From DRPN01 sp964599235 (GTDB lineage Bacteria; Bacteroidota; Bacteroidia; Bacteroidales; VadinHA17): a stretch of DNA of 64,000 bases. The translations under genes were made by a program, and so were the position numbers. Of the stretch, positions 50,680 to 60,342 are shown piece after piece. The stretch is from the NCBI GenBank assembly GCA_964599235.1, contig CAZRDX010000031.1, positions 62,001-126,000 of the forward strand, in the 5' to 3' direction. Numbering within the stretch: the first letter of the stretch is position 1; the number at the start of each line of letters is the position of its first letter. The notes under the pieces were generated by a model. That model saw nothing but the letters and a program-made list of their open reading frames with translations. It did not search any database and was not told the DNA's origin.

Positions 50680-53142
50680 CTATTCTCTTACATACACCCT
50701 TTTCACCCGTGCCGGTATGGATGCCAGTATCTCATAAGGGATGGTCTGGCTTCGCCGCGCCGTTTCGGTGATGGGGATATGCTCTCCGAACACTTCGACG
50801 CTGTCGCCGGCTTTCACGTCGAGGCCTGTCACGTCGGCCATGCACATGTCCATGCATATCTTCCCGATGATGGGCACCTTCTTGCCGGCTATCCAGAGGC
50901 GTCCGCGTCCTTCGCCGAGGTTCCTCCGCAGGCCGTCGGCGTAGCCCACCGGCACCACGGCCACTTTCGTCCGGCGTGCTGCCCGGAAAGCACGGCCATA
51001 CCCCACGCTCTCTCCTGCCTCCACCTCTTTTACCTGGATGACCACGCTGCGGAAGGCGGCCACCGGCCGCAGACGCGCCTGCATCGTCGCGCTCACCCCG
51101 TAGATGCCCAGTCCGGGCCGTACCATGTCGAATGCCGCCTCCGGGAAACGTTCGATACCGGCACTGTTAAGGATATGTTTCAGCACAGGATAGCCCAGCT
51201 CCTGCTCGATCGTTCCTGCGATCGTCCGGAAGAGACCGATCTGGTGGCGCGTGAAATCATCATGCCGGGGATCCTCGCTGGCAGCCAGATGGGAGAAGAC
51301 CGACCGTACGTAAAGCACCTTGTCCTCCTTCAGCCTACCGGTCAGCTCCTCGGTCTCCTCAGGCAAAAAGCCCAGACGGTGCATGCCGGTGTCGAGCTTG
51401 AGATGCACGGGATAGTCCCGCAGTCCCTCGCGTGCCACCGTACGGCGGAAAGCCTCGAGCATCTCGAGGCTGTATATCTCCGGCTCCAGCGAGTGACGGA
51501 TGATCTGGCCGAAGGCCGACGGTTCGGGGTTCATCACCACCACGGGCAGACGTATGCTTCCCTGGCGCAGGGCCACCCCCTCGTCGGCGTAGGCTACGGC
51601 CAGGAAGTCGACCTGCTCGTACTCCAGTGTCCGGGCCACCTCGAGGGCACCTGCTCCGTAGGCAAAAGCTTTCACCATGGCCATGATCTTCGTGGCAGGA
51701 GGCAGCAACCCGCGGTAGACATGCAGGTTATGGGCCAGTGCATCGAGATCGATCTCGAGGACGCTCTGGTGCACCTGTTCCTCCAGACGGCGGGAGATAC
51801 GCTCAAACCTGAAGTCACGGGCTCCCTTGAGCAGGATGGTCTCCTCGCGGAAGGTGAGAGCTGGCAGCGCCTCCAGCAAAGCCTCGGTGCCGGGGAAGAA
51901 GAGCGAGCCCTCCGGGAAGAGGTGGGCATGGGCGGTGAGGGAAGGCCCCACACCAATGAAACGGTCGACACCGTGTTCTTCCAGGCGTTTGGCCACCTCC
52001 CGGTACAGCTCGGCAGCAGGACGGCCGCTCTGCAGGATGTCGGAGAGGATGACGCTGCGACGGCCGTAAGGGTCGTGCTGGCGCAGCACGTCGAGGGCGA
52101 TGGTGAGCGACTGAAGGTCGGAGTTGTAGTAGTCGTTCACCAGCAGGGTGCCGCCGGTGCCACGGCGTATCTCCAGGCGCATGGCCACGGGCTGCAGACG
52201 GGCCAGCGCCGTCCGCACCGCCGCCGGCGCCATCCCCGTCGCCAGTGCCGCCGCCCACACGTGCATGGCGTTCTCGAAGGAGGCCTCGTCGAGGAAGGGG
52301 ATCTCCACGCTCACCTCCTCCCCCTGCCACAGGGCTGTCACCCGACGGCGGCCGTCCTGCCGCCGCAGGGCCGTGATGCGCAGCTGCGCCTCCGGCCCCT
52401 GACCCCACAAGAGAAAACGCGGCCCTCCCCGACCGAAAAAACGACGCGCCTGCTCACGCAGCCAGGTCACATCACGCATCACCAGCACCTCAGCATCACG
52501 GAAGAGCTGCAGCTTCTCCCGCAGCTTCTCCTCCAGGCTGCCGAAGTTCTCCTGATGGGCTTCGCCGATGTTGGTGAGGATGCCTATGCGGGGCATGATG
52601 ATCCTCTGCAGACGGGCCATCTCGCCGGGTTTTGATATGCCGGCCTCGATGACCGCCATGCGGGATGACTCATCGAGCAGCCACAGGGAGAGGGGCACCC
52701 CCACCTGGGAGTTGTAGCTGGCGGGGCTGCGCACAACGGTATGTTGGGTGGCAAGGGTCTGTGCCAGCCACTCCTTGACGATCGTCTTGCCGTTGCTGCC
52801 GGTGACGGCGATGAGGGTACCGGAATAGTGACGGCGATGCATCGCCGCCAGGTCCTGCAGCGCCTGCAAGGTATCGTGCACCACGATAAAAAGGGCATCG
52901 TGCCATCCCGCCGCTCCGTCAGGAAGATGGTCGACAAGAAAAAGACGCACCCCCTGACGGTAGAGGGTCTCCACGAAACGGTGTCCGTCATGGCGGGGGC
53001 CGCGCAGGGCTACGAAGAGCGCCCCGCCGGTATGGGCCACACGCCTGCTGTCGGTGAGCAGCGTCTGCACCTCGCCCGTCACGGGTCCTCTCGCCTCACC
53101 TCCCACGGCCTGGATCACCTCCTCCACGGGATAGCCAGCCAT
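50680..53142 (-). CDS. murF-alr: Fused MurF ligase / alanine racemase
   Basis: Bifunctional peptidoglycan enzyme. The 820-residue protein has an N-terminal MurF part (about 1-455) that adds D-Ala-D-Ala to UDP-MurNAc-tripeptide, with the P-loop AVTGSNGKT, NSQVGVPLSLW and DYYNSDLQSL. The C-terminal alanine racemase part (about 465-820) has the PLP Lys491 in MVKAFAYGAGA, RPGLGIYG, and the catalytic Tyr region with VPVGYADGLRR and GKICMDMCM. The first half thus uses the dipeptide derived from the D-Ala made by the second. This fusion is typical of Bacteroidota. The start overlaps the thymidine kinase stop by one base (TGATG), so they are translationally coupled. Confidence 0.96.
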   Translation of the reverse strand: MAGYPVEEVIQAVGGEARGPVTGEVQTLLTDSRRVAHTGGALFVALRGPRHDGHRFVETLYRQGVRLFLVDHLPDGAAGWHDALFIVVHDTLQALQDLAAMHRRHYSGTLIAVTGSNGKTIVKEWLAQTLATQHTVVRSPASYNSQVGVPLSLWLLDESSRMAVIEAGISKPGEMARLQRIIMPRIGILTNIGEAHQENFGSLEEKLREKLQLFRDAEVLVMRDVTWLREQARRFFGRGGPRFLLWGQGPEAQLRITALRRQDGRRRVTALWQGEEVSVEIPFLDEASFENAMHVWAAALATGMAPAAVRTALARLQPVAMRLEIRRGTGGTLLVNDYYNSDLQSLTIALDVLRQHDPYGRRSVILSDILQSGRPAAELYREVAKRLEEHGVDRFIGVGPSLTAHAHLFPEGSLFFPGTEALLEALPALTFREETILLKGARDFRFERISRRLEEQVHQSVLEIDLDALAHNLHVYRGLLPPATKIMAMVKAFAYGAGALEVARTLEYEQVDFLAVAYADEGVALRQGSIRLPVVVMNPEPSAFGQIIRHSLEPEIYSLEMLEAFRRTVAREGLRDYPVHLKLDTGMHRLGFLPEETEELTGRLKEDKVLYVRSVFSHLAASEDPRHDDFTRHQIGLFRTIAGTIEQELGYPVLKHILNSAGIERFPEAAFDMVRPGLGIYGVSATMQARLRPVAAFRSVVIQVKEVEAGESVGYGRAFRAARRTKVAVVPVGYADGLRRNLGEGRGRLWIAGKKVPIIGKICMDMCMADVTGLDVKAGDSVEVFGEHIPITETARRSQTIPYEILASIPARVKRVYVRE

Positions 53143-53741
53143 CAGCCCTCCTCCTTTTTCTTGTCTTCCTTCAAGGCCTCGAGGTAGCAGGCGCGGCACA
53201 GCGGCTCGTACCGTTCTTTCTCCCCCAGCACCACCTGGGCATCTTCGGAGGTCTTGCGGTAGGAGTAGTGGGCCAGGTTTCCGCACCGCATGCAGATGGC
53301 ATGCACCTTGGTGACATACTCGGCGATGGCCATCAGGTCGGGCATGGGGCCGAAAGGCCGGCCCCGGTAGTCCATGTCGAGGCCGGCGACGATGACCCGC
53401 ACCCCGCGGTTGGCCAGCTGGTCACACACCTCCACAATGCCGTGGTCGAAGAACTGCGCCTCATCGATGCCCACCACATCCACCTCCCAGGCCATCAGGA
53501 GGATATTGGCCGCCGTCTCCACCGGCGTGGAACGTATCGTGCGGGCATCGTGCGACACCACCTCAGTGCGCGAGTAGCGCTTGTCAAGAGCAGGCTTGTA
53601 GATCTCCACCCGCTGCCCTGCCAACCGCGCCCGCCGCAAGCGGCGGATCAGCTCCTCCGTCTTGCCCGAGAACATCGAGCCCGTGATCACCTCAATGGAA
53701 CCCTGACGCCTGCCCTCGCCTATGGATGTTTCCAGGAACAT
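53142..53741 (-). CDS. tdk: Thymidine kinase
   Basis: Phosphorylates thymidine in the salvage pathway. The 199-residue type II enzyme has the P-loop ITGSMFSGKTEELIRR, the DEAQFF motif, the thymidine loop VAGLDMDYRGRPFG, and a structural zinc site made by CMRC and CRAC Cys pairs. I chose the ATG at 53741 because it matches Bacteroides Tdk N-termini; a start at 53804 would add an unconserved 21 residues. It precedes murF-alr on the same transcript, with a -7 promoter element about 120 bases upstream. Confidence 0.95.
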   Translation of the reverse strand: MFLETSIGEGRRQGSIEVITGSMFSGKTEELIRRLRRARLAGQRVEIYKPALDKRYSRTEVVSHDARTIRSTPVETAANILLMAWEVDVVGIDEAQFFDHGIVEVCDQLANRGVRVIVAGLDMDYRGRPFGPMPDLMAIAEYVTKVHAICMRCGNLAHYSYRKTSEDAQVVLGEKERYEPLCRACYLEALKEDKKKEEG

Positions 53742-53861
53742 TCGATCCGGTCTTGTTTCAGGTTCTTCGATATCCGGAGACATAATACCCTGAGTCCGGT
53801 CCAAGGCTTATTGCCTCCCTGAAGGAAAAGCTCTCCTTCTTTGGTTCAGTACACTGTAACA

Positions 53862-53869
53862 CAAAACTA
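53862..53869 (-). promoter_or_regulatory. -7 promoter element of the tdk/murF-alr transcript
   Basis: On the minus strand the bases read TAGTTTTG, a full match to TAnnTTTG. It lies about 120 bases before the chosen tdk start and is back-to-back with the plus-strand element at 53911. Confidence 0.55.
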
Positions 53870-53910
53870 CAAATACAGGCCCCATACAACAACATTTCTC
53901 AGCTTATCGT

Positions 53911-53918
53911 TACCTTTG
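53911..53918 (+). promoter_or_regulatory. -7 promoter element of the coiled-coil protein/rsmI transcript
   Basis: TACCTTTG matches TAnnTTTG exactly and lies 23 bases before the ATG at 53942. Confidence 0.65.
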
Positions 53919-53941
53919 CAGAAGTACCAATGCTCCGCACC

Positions 53942-54784
53942 ATGGATTATCGGAAAGCACTTCAAATTCTTTCGAAAGATATAGAAGAAATCGAGAAGAT
54001 AATAGAGGAGAGCGGTTCTTTTTCCTCGCGGGAGGACATCGAGCTGAAACTGGCGCTCTCGAAGCTGAGGAACCTGCGAGAGAACTTTGAACTTTTCGCC
54101 GCCCATCTGGCAGAGGCCGGTATGGCAACGCCGGTGGTGACGGCCGGCCCCGGGGAAGAAAAGAAGGAAGCCCCTGTTCACCCTGAACGGCATCTCCCTG
54201 AGGAAAAGCAGGAAGAAGAAGCACCGGCGGAGAAAACAACCCCCGTACCTGCTGTCGAAAAGGCTGAAGAAAAGAACCAGGCGACCGGGGAAAGAACAGC
54301 GGTCACCTCTCCCGAAGACAAAACGACCGGATCACAAGAGAAAGAGGGGAAGGGACCTGCACCTGTCCATGAGGAGAGCACCTCCGCCGACCGGAAGGAG
54401 GGCGATGAAAAGCCTGCCCCCCCCCCACCTAAAAAGAAAAAAGAGAAGAAGCTCCTCTCCGACACTTTGCGCAGCGGGCAGGAGTACCGTAACGAACAGC
54501 TGGGCAAGGAAGCCGGACAGGATCTTTCCACGAAGCTCTCGAAGCGGTCGGTGACCGATCTGCGCAAGATCATCAACCTGAACGACCGGTTCATGTTCAT
54601 CCGCGAACTCTTCGACGGCGACAAGGAGCGTTACGAGGAGACGCTGCGTCTGCTCAACGGTGCCGCCACACGTCGCGAGGCGCTGTCGGTGCTGGAGGGT
54701 TTCCGCTGGGACAAGAAGAGCGAGGCGGCGCAGCGTTTCATGGAGCTGGTCGAACGTAAACTGGCAGGACTGCAGGATGGGTAA
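53942..54784 (+). CDS. Coiled-coil protein with charged low-complexity linker, unknown function
   Basis: The 280-residue protein has a helical N-terminal domain (about 1-60; ALQILSKDIEEIEKII), a 100-residue disordered linker rich in Glu, Lys, Pro and Ala, and a helical C-terminal domain (about 165-280; LLSDTLRSGQEYRNEQL, DLRKIINLNDRFMFIRELFDGDKERYEETLRLLN). The end domain resembles conserved Bacteroidales proteins without known function. It overlaps the rsmI start by eight bases, so the two are co-translated; a role near the ribosome is possible but not shown. An ATG at 53930 is an alternative start. Confidence 0.82.
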   Translation: MDYRKALQILSKDIEEIEKIIEESGSFSSREDIELKLALSKLRNLRENFELFAAHLAEAGMATPVVTAGPGEEKKEAPVHPERHLPEEKQEEEAPAEKTTPVPAVEKAEEKNQATGERTAVTSPEDKTTGSQEKEGKGPAPVHEESTSADRKEGDEKPAPPPPKKKKEKKLLSDTLRSGQEYRNEQLGKEAGQDLSTKLSKRSVTDLRKIINLNDRFMFIRELFDGDKERYEETLRLLNGAATRREALSVLEGFRWDKKSEAAQRFMELVERKLAGLQDG

Positions 54785-55460
54785 GCTCTTCATCGTGCCC
54801 ACGCCGGTGGGCAACCTGGGGGATATGACTTTCCGCGCCGTGGAGGTGCTGCGCGAGGCCGATGCGGTGGTGGTCGAGGACACCCGTGCCGCACGGCGTC
54901 TGCTCAGCCATTTCTCCCTTGACAAGCCGCTTCTCTCCTTTCACAAGGACAACGAGCATCGTCGTGTGGGGATGCTCCTCGAGCGTCTGCGCGGCGGCGG
55001 GCAGCTGGCCCTCATCTCCGAGGCCGGCACCCCAGGCATCTCCGACCCCGGCTTCCTGCTGGTGCGCGCCTGCCTCGCCGAAGGCATCGACGTGGAAACC
55101 CTCCCCGGCGCCACCGCCTTCGTGCCGGCCCTCGTCACCTCCGGCCTGCCCTGCGACCGCTTCTTCTTCGAAGGGTTCCTCCCCGCCAAAAAAGGACGCA
55201 ACAAACGCCTCGCCGAGATCGCCACGTTGCCCCATACCCTCGTCCTCTACGAATCCCCTCACCGCCTGCAACGCACCCTGAACGACCTGGCCGATCACCT
55301 GGGAAAAGAAAGAAAAGCCGTCGTCGCCAAAGAGATCTCCAAGATCCACGAAACCTACTTCCGCGGCACCCTGGGCGAACTGGCCGAACAGTTCGGCAAC
55401 CTGCCCGGCAAACCCAAAGGAGAATATGTGCTCATCATCGAAGGTCGGCCCAAAGAATAA
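54777..55460 (+). CDS. rsmI: 16S rRNA 2'-O-methyltransferase RsmI
   Basis: Methylates the ribose of C1402 in 16S rRNA with S-adenosylmethionine. The 227-residue protein has the family signature FIVPTPVGNLGDMTFRAVEVL, VVEDTRAARRLL, ISEAGTPGISDPG, LPGATAFVPALVTSGLP and FEGFLPAKKGRN, and ends PKGEYVLIIEG. It belongs to the tetrapyrrole-methylase fold. The start was set at 54777 because it gives the exact family N-terminus. It overlaps the upstream coiled-coil gene by eight bases. Confidence 0.96.
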   Translation: MGKLFIVPTPVGNLGDMTFRAVEVLREADAVVVEDTRAARRLLSHFSLDKPLLSFHKDNEHRRVGMLLERLRGGGQLALISEAGTPGISDPGFLLVRACLAEGIDVETLPGATAFVPALVTSGLPCDRFFFEGFLPAKKGRNKRLAEIATLPHTLVLYESPHRLQRTLNDLADHLGKERKAVVAKEISKIHETYFRGTLGELAEQFGNLPGKPKGEYVLIIEGRPKE

Positions 55461-55489
55461 ACAAAGCGTGCGTCCGGACTCTTCCGTTG

Positions 55490-56773
55490 TCAAGTGCCGA
55501 AACGAGGATTGACCACGTTGTTGTAGATCGAACCGAACGTATAGACGATGCCGATCCTGCCGGAAGCCCTGTAATTGGTGGCCATTTCCCGGATCCGCAA
55601 CAACACCTCCGCCTCATCCATCTCTCCCTTGACCAGCGAGAGCTGATCATGGATACGTGCCACACTGCCGGAGAGACGCAGCGAAAAACCTTTGAACAGC
55701 CTGACACGGACATAACCGTTCAGTGTAAGCCGGTTCTTGGAATAATCGTTCATGTAGGCCGATGCCAGCATGGAAACGTTCAGGTAACCCCACTTCTGCT
55801 GCATACGGAAAGCTATACGCACTTGCTGGTCGATGAGAAACTCTTCCATCTTGTTATAGATGGTCGTGTCACGATAGTTCCAGGAGTTAAAACCTATACC
55901 TCCCAGGATACGCAGTTGCTTGCGGTTGGATTCCGAATAAGGAAAAATATTGTATTCGACCGAAGGCACCAGGCTCACCCCCAGTTCCATGTTACGGTAT
56001 GTGGAAGACTGCGTGTTCCCCACGATGCCGGCCGACCAGTGGTCGGTGAGGCTCTTCACCACCAGCGCATCCAACGACCAGTAGCTCCGGTGCCGCAGAT
56101 AGGAGGTGTCCTGGTAGATATATTTCCTGTCCTCAAAACTGTGCTCGAAATCGAATTCCAGCTTCCAGTCGGGCGTTACTTTATAAGCAGAGGCCGAATT
56201 GTCCCATGAAATCTCTTTGATCGATTGCTCGGTACTGAACTGCGGTTCGGTCTGCAGCTCAAACACCCAGTAATTCCATTTGTCCTTCACCTCCTGCCTG
56301 GCCAGACCTGCCGACGGCAGGATCTTCACCTCCCCGGCCAGCGGCGTCCGTGCCACATACCGCATCAGCCCCATTTTGATCATGTTCGTGCTGCCCTCAC
56401 GGATCCTGTCACGTGTATCATCAGGACGGCTGGCATAAACAAGCGTATCATTCATACCCGCATATTGCTTCAGCCCCTGAAAGAAGATGGTATATTCCCT
56501 GCCGCCACTGCCGGTCGACTGGGTGGTCACAAGGATATACAGTTCGGCTTCCCGTACATCCCTTACATAATTGACATACGGGATCTGTTCCCGGAAATAG
56601 TCCAAATCACAACGATGGCAGTCAATAAAAACTTTCAGTGCCTTTTCCCGCACATGGTCTGCCGGCACGGCCTTTTCCTGGGCCTCCAGGCCCAAAACAG
56701 GGACCATCAACAGACATGTCACGTACAAGAGGTATTTCTTTTTTCTCATCATGCTCCTTTTTTGTTGATGCAT
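55490..56773 (-). CDS. Outer-membrane beta-barrel protein of unknown function
   Basis: The 427-residue protein has a signal peptide (LLYVTCLLMVPVLGLEAQ), then a periplasmic domain of about 110 residues with a Cys pair (IDCHRCDLDYFREQIPYVNYVRD), which recalls TolB-N-like or curli-type accessory domains. The rest is rich in alternating aromatic strands typical of barrels (YWSLDALVVKSLTDHWSAGIVG, FGSIYNNVVNPRF at the end). The start at 56773 is favoured by a good ribosome site (AAGGA, seven bases upstream); the double ATG at 56752/56749 is the alternative. It is convergent with rsmI. Function is not recognised. Confidence 0.82.
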   Translation of the reverse strand: MHQQKRSMMRKKKYLLYVTCLLMVPVLGLEAQEKAVPADHVREKALKVFIDCHRCDLDYFREQIPYVNYVRDVREAELYILVTTQSTGSGGREYTIFFQGLKQYAGMNDTLVYASRPDDTRDRIREGSTNMIKMGLMRYVARTPLAGEVKILPSAGLARQEVKDKWNYWVFELQTEPQFSTEQSIKEISWDNSASAYKVTPDWKLEFDFEHSFEDRKYIYQDTSYLRHRSYWSLDALVVKSLTDHWSAGIVGNTQSSTYRNMELGVSLVPSVEYNIFPYSESNRKQLRILGGIGFNSWNYRDTTIYNKMEEFLIDQQVRIAFRMQQKWGYLNVSMLASAYMNDYSKNRLTLNGYVRVRLFKGFSLRLSGSVARIHDQLSLVKGEMDEAEVLLRIREMATNYRASGRIGIVYTFGSIYNNVVNPRFGT

Positions 56774-57037
56774 GCTTTGTTCCTTCAAAATTACGAGGAA
56801 TATGGTCACAACTCTAATCATCGTGGCCCCAGTTCACCTTCCTTAACAAAAATTCAGGTAACGGCGGCAGCATGGTCAACCTTTACAGAAACAGATAGCG
56901 GGATCGGTGCGATGATCCTCGTCCCGTTTGTCGGGAGACGGGCCGTAACCGAAGCCTTTCCTGAATGATTTTTCATGTTCGCTGCATACAGCACGTAGGA
57001 TTATTCAATATCTTTATATAGCTTAAAATGTCCGACT

Positions 57038-58063
57038 ATGAAAAGAACCTTTCCTTCAGTCCGTGTTTTCCTTGTTCCTTTCCTTTTGCTTTTTCTGTTG
57101 CTGGCCGGATGCCAGGGTTCCCGCAACGAGGTGGTGGTGTACACCAGTGTCGATCAGGTGTTCTCGGAGCCCATCCTGAAAGATTTTGAGCGTGAGACGG
57201 GCATCCATGTCAACGCAGTGTTCGACACCGAAGAGACCAAGTCGACCGGTGTGCTCAACCGTCTGCTGGCCGAAAAGGATCATCCTCAGTGTGATGTTTT
57301 CTGGAGCGGTGATCCCGTGCGTACGCTGGTGCTGAAGCGGGAGGGGCTCACCGCTCCCTATTTCTCACCCGAGGCGCGTGATATCCCCGCGGTGTACAAG
57401 GATCCGGAAGGGCACTGGACCGGTTTTTCCGCCCGGGCGCGGGTGCTGTTGTACAACACGGACCGTCTTCAGGGGGAGGGGGCACCCGCCTCGATCTTCG
57501 ATCTGACCAAGGCGCGCTACCGTGGCCAGGTAGCGCTGGCCAACCCTCTTTTCGGCACCACCACCTTTCACATGGCGGCGCTCTTCACCGTCCTGGGTGA
57601 CGAGCGGGCCAAGGCCTGGCTCGACAGCCTGCGCACCAACGGGCTGGTGCTCGCCACCAGCAACGGCGACGTGCGCAAAAGGGTCGTCCAAGGCGAGGTG
57701 GCCTGCGGCATCACCGACACCGACGACGCCTTCGAGGCCATGAAAGAAGGCTCACCGGTCAGGATCGTCTTCCCCGACCAGGACGGCATAGGCACCCTGA
57801 TCATCCCCAACACCGTCAACCTGATCCGCGGCTGCCCCCATCCTGAGAACGGCAAGAAGCTGATCGACTACCTGCTGCGCCGCAGTACCGAGGCAAAGCT
57901 GGCCGTCTCCTGTGCCCAGATGCCTCTGCACAAGGGGGTAGAGGTGCCGACGGACGTCCCCTCGCTCGACAGCATCGTGCCCATGAAGATCGACTACGAT
58001 GCCACCGCCCGGAAGCTGTTGGAGATACAAAACTTCCTGAAAGAATGGGTCCGGGCTCAGTGA
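57038..58063 (+). CDS. ABC importer substrate-binding lipoprotein (FbpA/AfuA-like)
   Basis: Captures a solute in the periplasm for the importer encoded downstream. The 341-residue lipoprotein has a lipobox (LLLAGC, Cys25) and the iron-binding-protein-like fold: VVVYTSVDQVFSEPILKDFE, DVFWSGDPVRT, FGTTTFHMAAL and FPDQDGIGTLIIPNTVNLI. The tyrosine pair that binds ferric iron in FbpA is not visible; the segment GITDTDDAFEAMKEG occupies that area. The ligand may therefore be something other than free ferric iron, such as a phosphonate, polyol or complexed metal. The next gene overlaps by 19 bases. Confidence 0.88.
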   Translation: MKRTFPSVRVFLVPFLLLFLLLAGCQGSRNEVVVYTSVDQVFSEPILKDFERETGIHVNAVFDTEETKSTGVLNRLLAEKDHPQCDVFWSGDPVRTLVLKREGLTAPYFSPEARDIPAVYKDPEGHWTGFSARARVLLYNTDRLQGEGAPASIFDLTKARYRGQVALANPLFGTTTFHMAALFTVLGDERAKAWLDSLRTNGLVLATSNGDVRKRVVQGEVACGITDTDDAFEAMKEGSPVRIVFPDQDGIGTLIIPNTVNLIRGCPHPENGKKLIDYLLRRSTEAKLAVSCAQMPLHKGVEVPTDVPSLDSIVPMKIDYDATARKLLEIQNFLKEWVRAQ

Positions 58064-59622
58064 GACATCCCGCACAGAAGCTTTTCCTTCTGCTGCTGTT
58101 CCTGGTGGCCGTGATGCCGGTGGTGGCAGCCTTGCTGCACACCCTCCTCTCTCCCGACGAGCTGCGCCGCACGTGGACCACGCTGCAGCAGGGTGGCTGG
58201 AGGCTGCTGGGCAACAGTCTGCTGCTGGCCACCGTCACGGCGCTGGCCGCCACCCTCGCCGGCACCGTCCTGGGCTTCCTCCTGTTCCGCCTCGACGTGC
58301 CCTTCGCCGGCACGATGCGCCTCCTGCTGCTGATACCTCTCTTCCTCTCGCCCTACCTCTTTGCCGTGGCGTGGAAAGACTTTTTCTTTCTCACCGCCGG
58401 CACCACCCGCTTCATAGCCTCGCCGGCGGGCGTGGTCTTTGTCCTTGTACTTCTCTACACACCACTGGCTATGCTCATCACCGGGACAGCCCTGGCGGCG
58501 GTGGACCCTTCGCTCGAGGAGAGCGGCTGGCTCTCGGCAGGCCGCCGCACCACCTTCTTCCGCATCACCCTGCCCCTTATCCGGCCGGCCCTTTTCAGCT
58601 CGTTCGTGCTGGTCTTCATCTTCACCCTCTCGGAATTTTCCGTACCCGCCTTCCTGGGGATAAAAGTCTTCACCACGGAGATCTTCACCCAGTTCTCCGC
58701 CTTTTACGACCATGCGCTGGCCATCGACCAGTCGGTGTTGCTGCTGCTCATCTGTCTCCTGTTGCTGGCCACCGAAGGACGGTATCTTTCCGAAGCTCCC
58801 TTTCTCTCCCTGGGATTGCGCAGCGGCACGCGTTCGCCTGTCCGGGGCAGGTGGGCTCTGCAACTGGCCTTCTTGTCGGTGGTGTTGTGGTTTCTCCTGA
58901 CGGTGCTGCTCCCGCTGGGCACGCTGGCGTGGCAGGCCTGGCGCGGCGGGGGCGGTATGGTATTGCGTGCCTGGCATCTGCTGGCTCCCACGCTGGGCCG
59001 TTCTCTCCTGCTGGCCGGCGGCGGCGGGTTGCTCATCCTCCTCACCGGTCTGGCGGTGGCCTGGCGCACACCGGGGAGCCGCCCCACACCCCTGAACCGC
59101 CTGTCGGACAAGATGCTGCTGCTCCTCTTCGCCATCCCCTCGACGGTGCTGGGCATCGCCCTGATCCACTTCTTCAACCGGCCGGGGCTGGAGGTGGTCT
59201 ACACCACGCCGCTCATCCTACTGGTGGGGTATACGGCACGTTTTGCCTTCCTGGGTGCCCGTCTCACGGGCAATGCTCTGCGCCAGCTGTCTCCCTCGTA
59301 CGATGAGGCAGCCCGTCTCGCCGGCGCGGGGCCGGGCCGGCGTTTCTTCCGCATCCATCTGCCTCTGCTGGCCCCCTCACTGGCCGCCGCCTTCCTGCTG
59401 GGGTTCATCCTCAGCCTGGGCGAGCTGGGCACCACCATCATGGTCTACCCTCCCGGCATGCAGCTCCTGCCTGTCAAGGTGTACACCATCATGGCCAACG
59501 CCCCGCAGGCCCTCACCAGCGCCATGACGCTGCTGGCCGCCCTCGTCACCCTCGCGGCGGTGGGGACAGCCTATGCCCTGATCAACCCCGTGATGAAAAA
59601 ATACTCCTATGCCGGCCGTTGA
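58045..59622 (+). CDS. ABC importer permease, two fused transmembrane domains
   Basis: Inner-membrane channel of the importer. The 525-residue protein contains two tandem binding-protein-dependent permease domains, each with about six helices and an EAA loop (EESGWLSAGRRTTFFRITLPLIRPAL near 150-175; DEAARLAGAGPGRRFFRIHLPLLAPSL near 430-455). This FbpB-like fusion is typical of ferric-iron, thiamine and phosphonate importers. It overlaps the binding-protein gene by 19 bases and the ATPase gene by 14, so the three are translationally coupled. Confidence 0.93.
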   Translation: MGPGSVRHPAQKLFLLLLFLVAVMPVVAALLHTLLSPDELRRTWTTLQQGGWRLLGNSLLLATVTALAATLAGTVLGFLLFRLDVPFAGTMRLLLLIPLFLSPYLFAVAWKDFFFLTAGTTRFIASPAGVVFVLVLLYTPLAMLITGTALAAVDPSLEESGWLSAGRRTTFFRITLPLIRPALFSSFVLVFIFTLSEFSVPAFLGIKVFTTEIFTQFSAFYDHALAIDQSVLLLLICLLLLATEGRYLSEAPFLSLGLRSGTRSPVRGRWALQLAFLSVVLWFLLTVLLPLGTLAWQAWRGGGGMVLRAWHLLAPTLGRSLLLAGGGGLLILLTGLAVAWRTPGSRPTPLNRLSDKMLLLLFAIPSTVLGIALIHFFNRPGLEVVYTTPLILLVGYTARFAFLGARLTGNALRQLSPSYDEAARLAGAGPGRRFFRIHLPLLAPSLAAAFLLGFILSLGELGTTIMVYPPGMQLLPVKVYTIMANAPQALTSAMTLLAALVTLAAVGTAYALINPVMKKYSYAGR

Positions 59623-60325
59623 ACTGCGTCATATCGTCCATGCCTACGGCGACACCATCGTGTTGCCCGGCCTGTCGCTCACCGTGGCCACAGGCAGTAT
59701 CACCACGCTGCTGGGCAGCTCGGGCTGCGGCAAGACCACCCTCCTGCGCATCATCGCCGGCCTGGAGGTGCCCCGCGCCGGCGAGGTGCTCCTCGAAGGA
59801 CGCTGCGTCACACGCGATGGACGGCTGCTCATCCCCCCCGAACGGAGAGGCATCGGTTTCATCTTCCAGGACCTGGCCCTCTGGCCCCACATGACCGTCT
59901 TCCGCAACATCGCCTTCGGGCTGCAGGCCCGCAGGGAAAAAGACACCGCACACAAGGTGCACGAGGTGCTGGACGAGTTCGGTCTCACCGCCCTGGCCCG
60001 TCATTACCCCCACCAGCTCTCGGGCGGCCAGCGGCAGCTGGTGGCCATCGCCCGCGCCCTCGTGCTAGAACCCTCCCTCCTGCTCATGGACGAACCCCTG
60101 GCCAACCTCGACGTCAAGCTGAAGAAGAAGATCCTCGACCATATACGCGCCCTGCGCGACAAATACCACCTCACCATCCTCTACGTCACCCACGACCACC
60201 GCGAAGCTTTCTCGCTGGCCGACAAGGTGGTGGTGATACGCGAAGGGAACGTCGAGGCCAGCGGCACGGTGGACGAGATACGCCGTTCCGCCAACGAGTA
60301 TGTCCGATATTTTCTTGAGTACTAA
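59609..60325 (+). CDS. ABC importer ATP-binding protein
   Basis: Energises the importer. The 238-residue ATPase has Walker A GSSGCGKTT, Q-loop FIFQDLALWPHM, signature LSGGQRQLVAIARAL, Walker B LLLMDEPLANLD and the switch His in YVTHDHREA. It is of the FbpC/PotA class but lacks the C-terminal TOBE domain (usual length about 350), so it is the short version. It overlaps the permease gene by 14 bases and is followed 17 bases later by a lipoprotein gene. Confidence 0.94.
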   Translation: MPAVELRHIVHAYGDTIVLPGLSLTVATGSITTLLGSSGCGKTTLLRIIAGLEVPRAGEVLLEGRCVTRDGRLLIPPERRGIGFIFQDLALWPHMTVFRNIAFGLQARREKDTAHKVHEVLDEFGLTALARHYPHQLSGGQRQLVAIARALVLEPSLLLMDEPLANLDVKLKKKILDHIRALRDKYHLTILYVTHDHREAFSLADKVVVIREGNVEASGTVDEIRRSANEYVRYFLEY

Positions 60326-60342
60326 CCTAAAAACTTCGCATC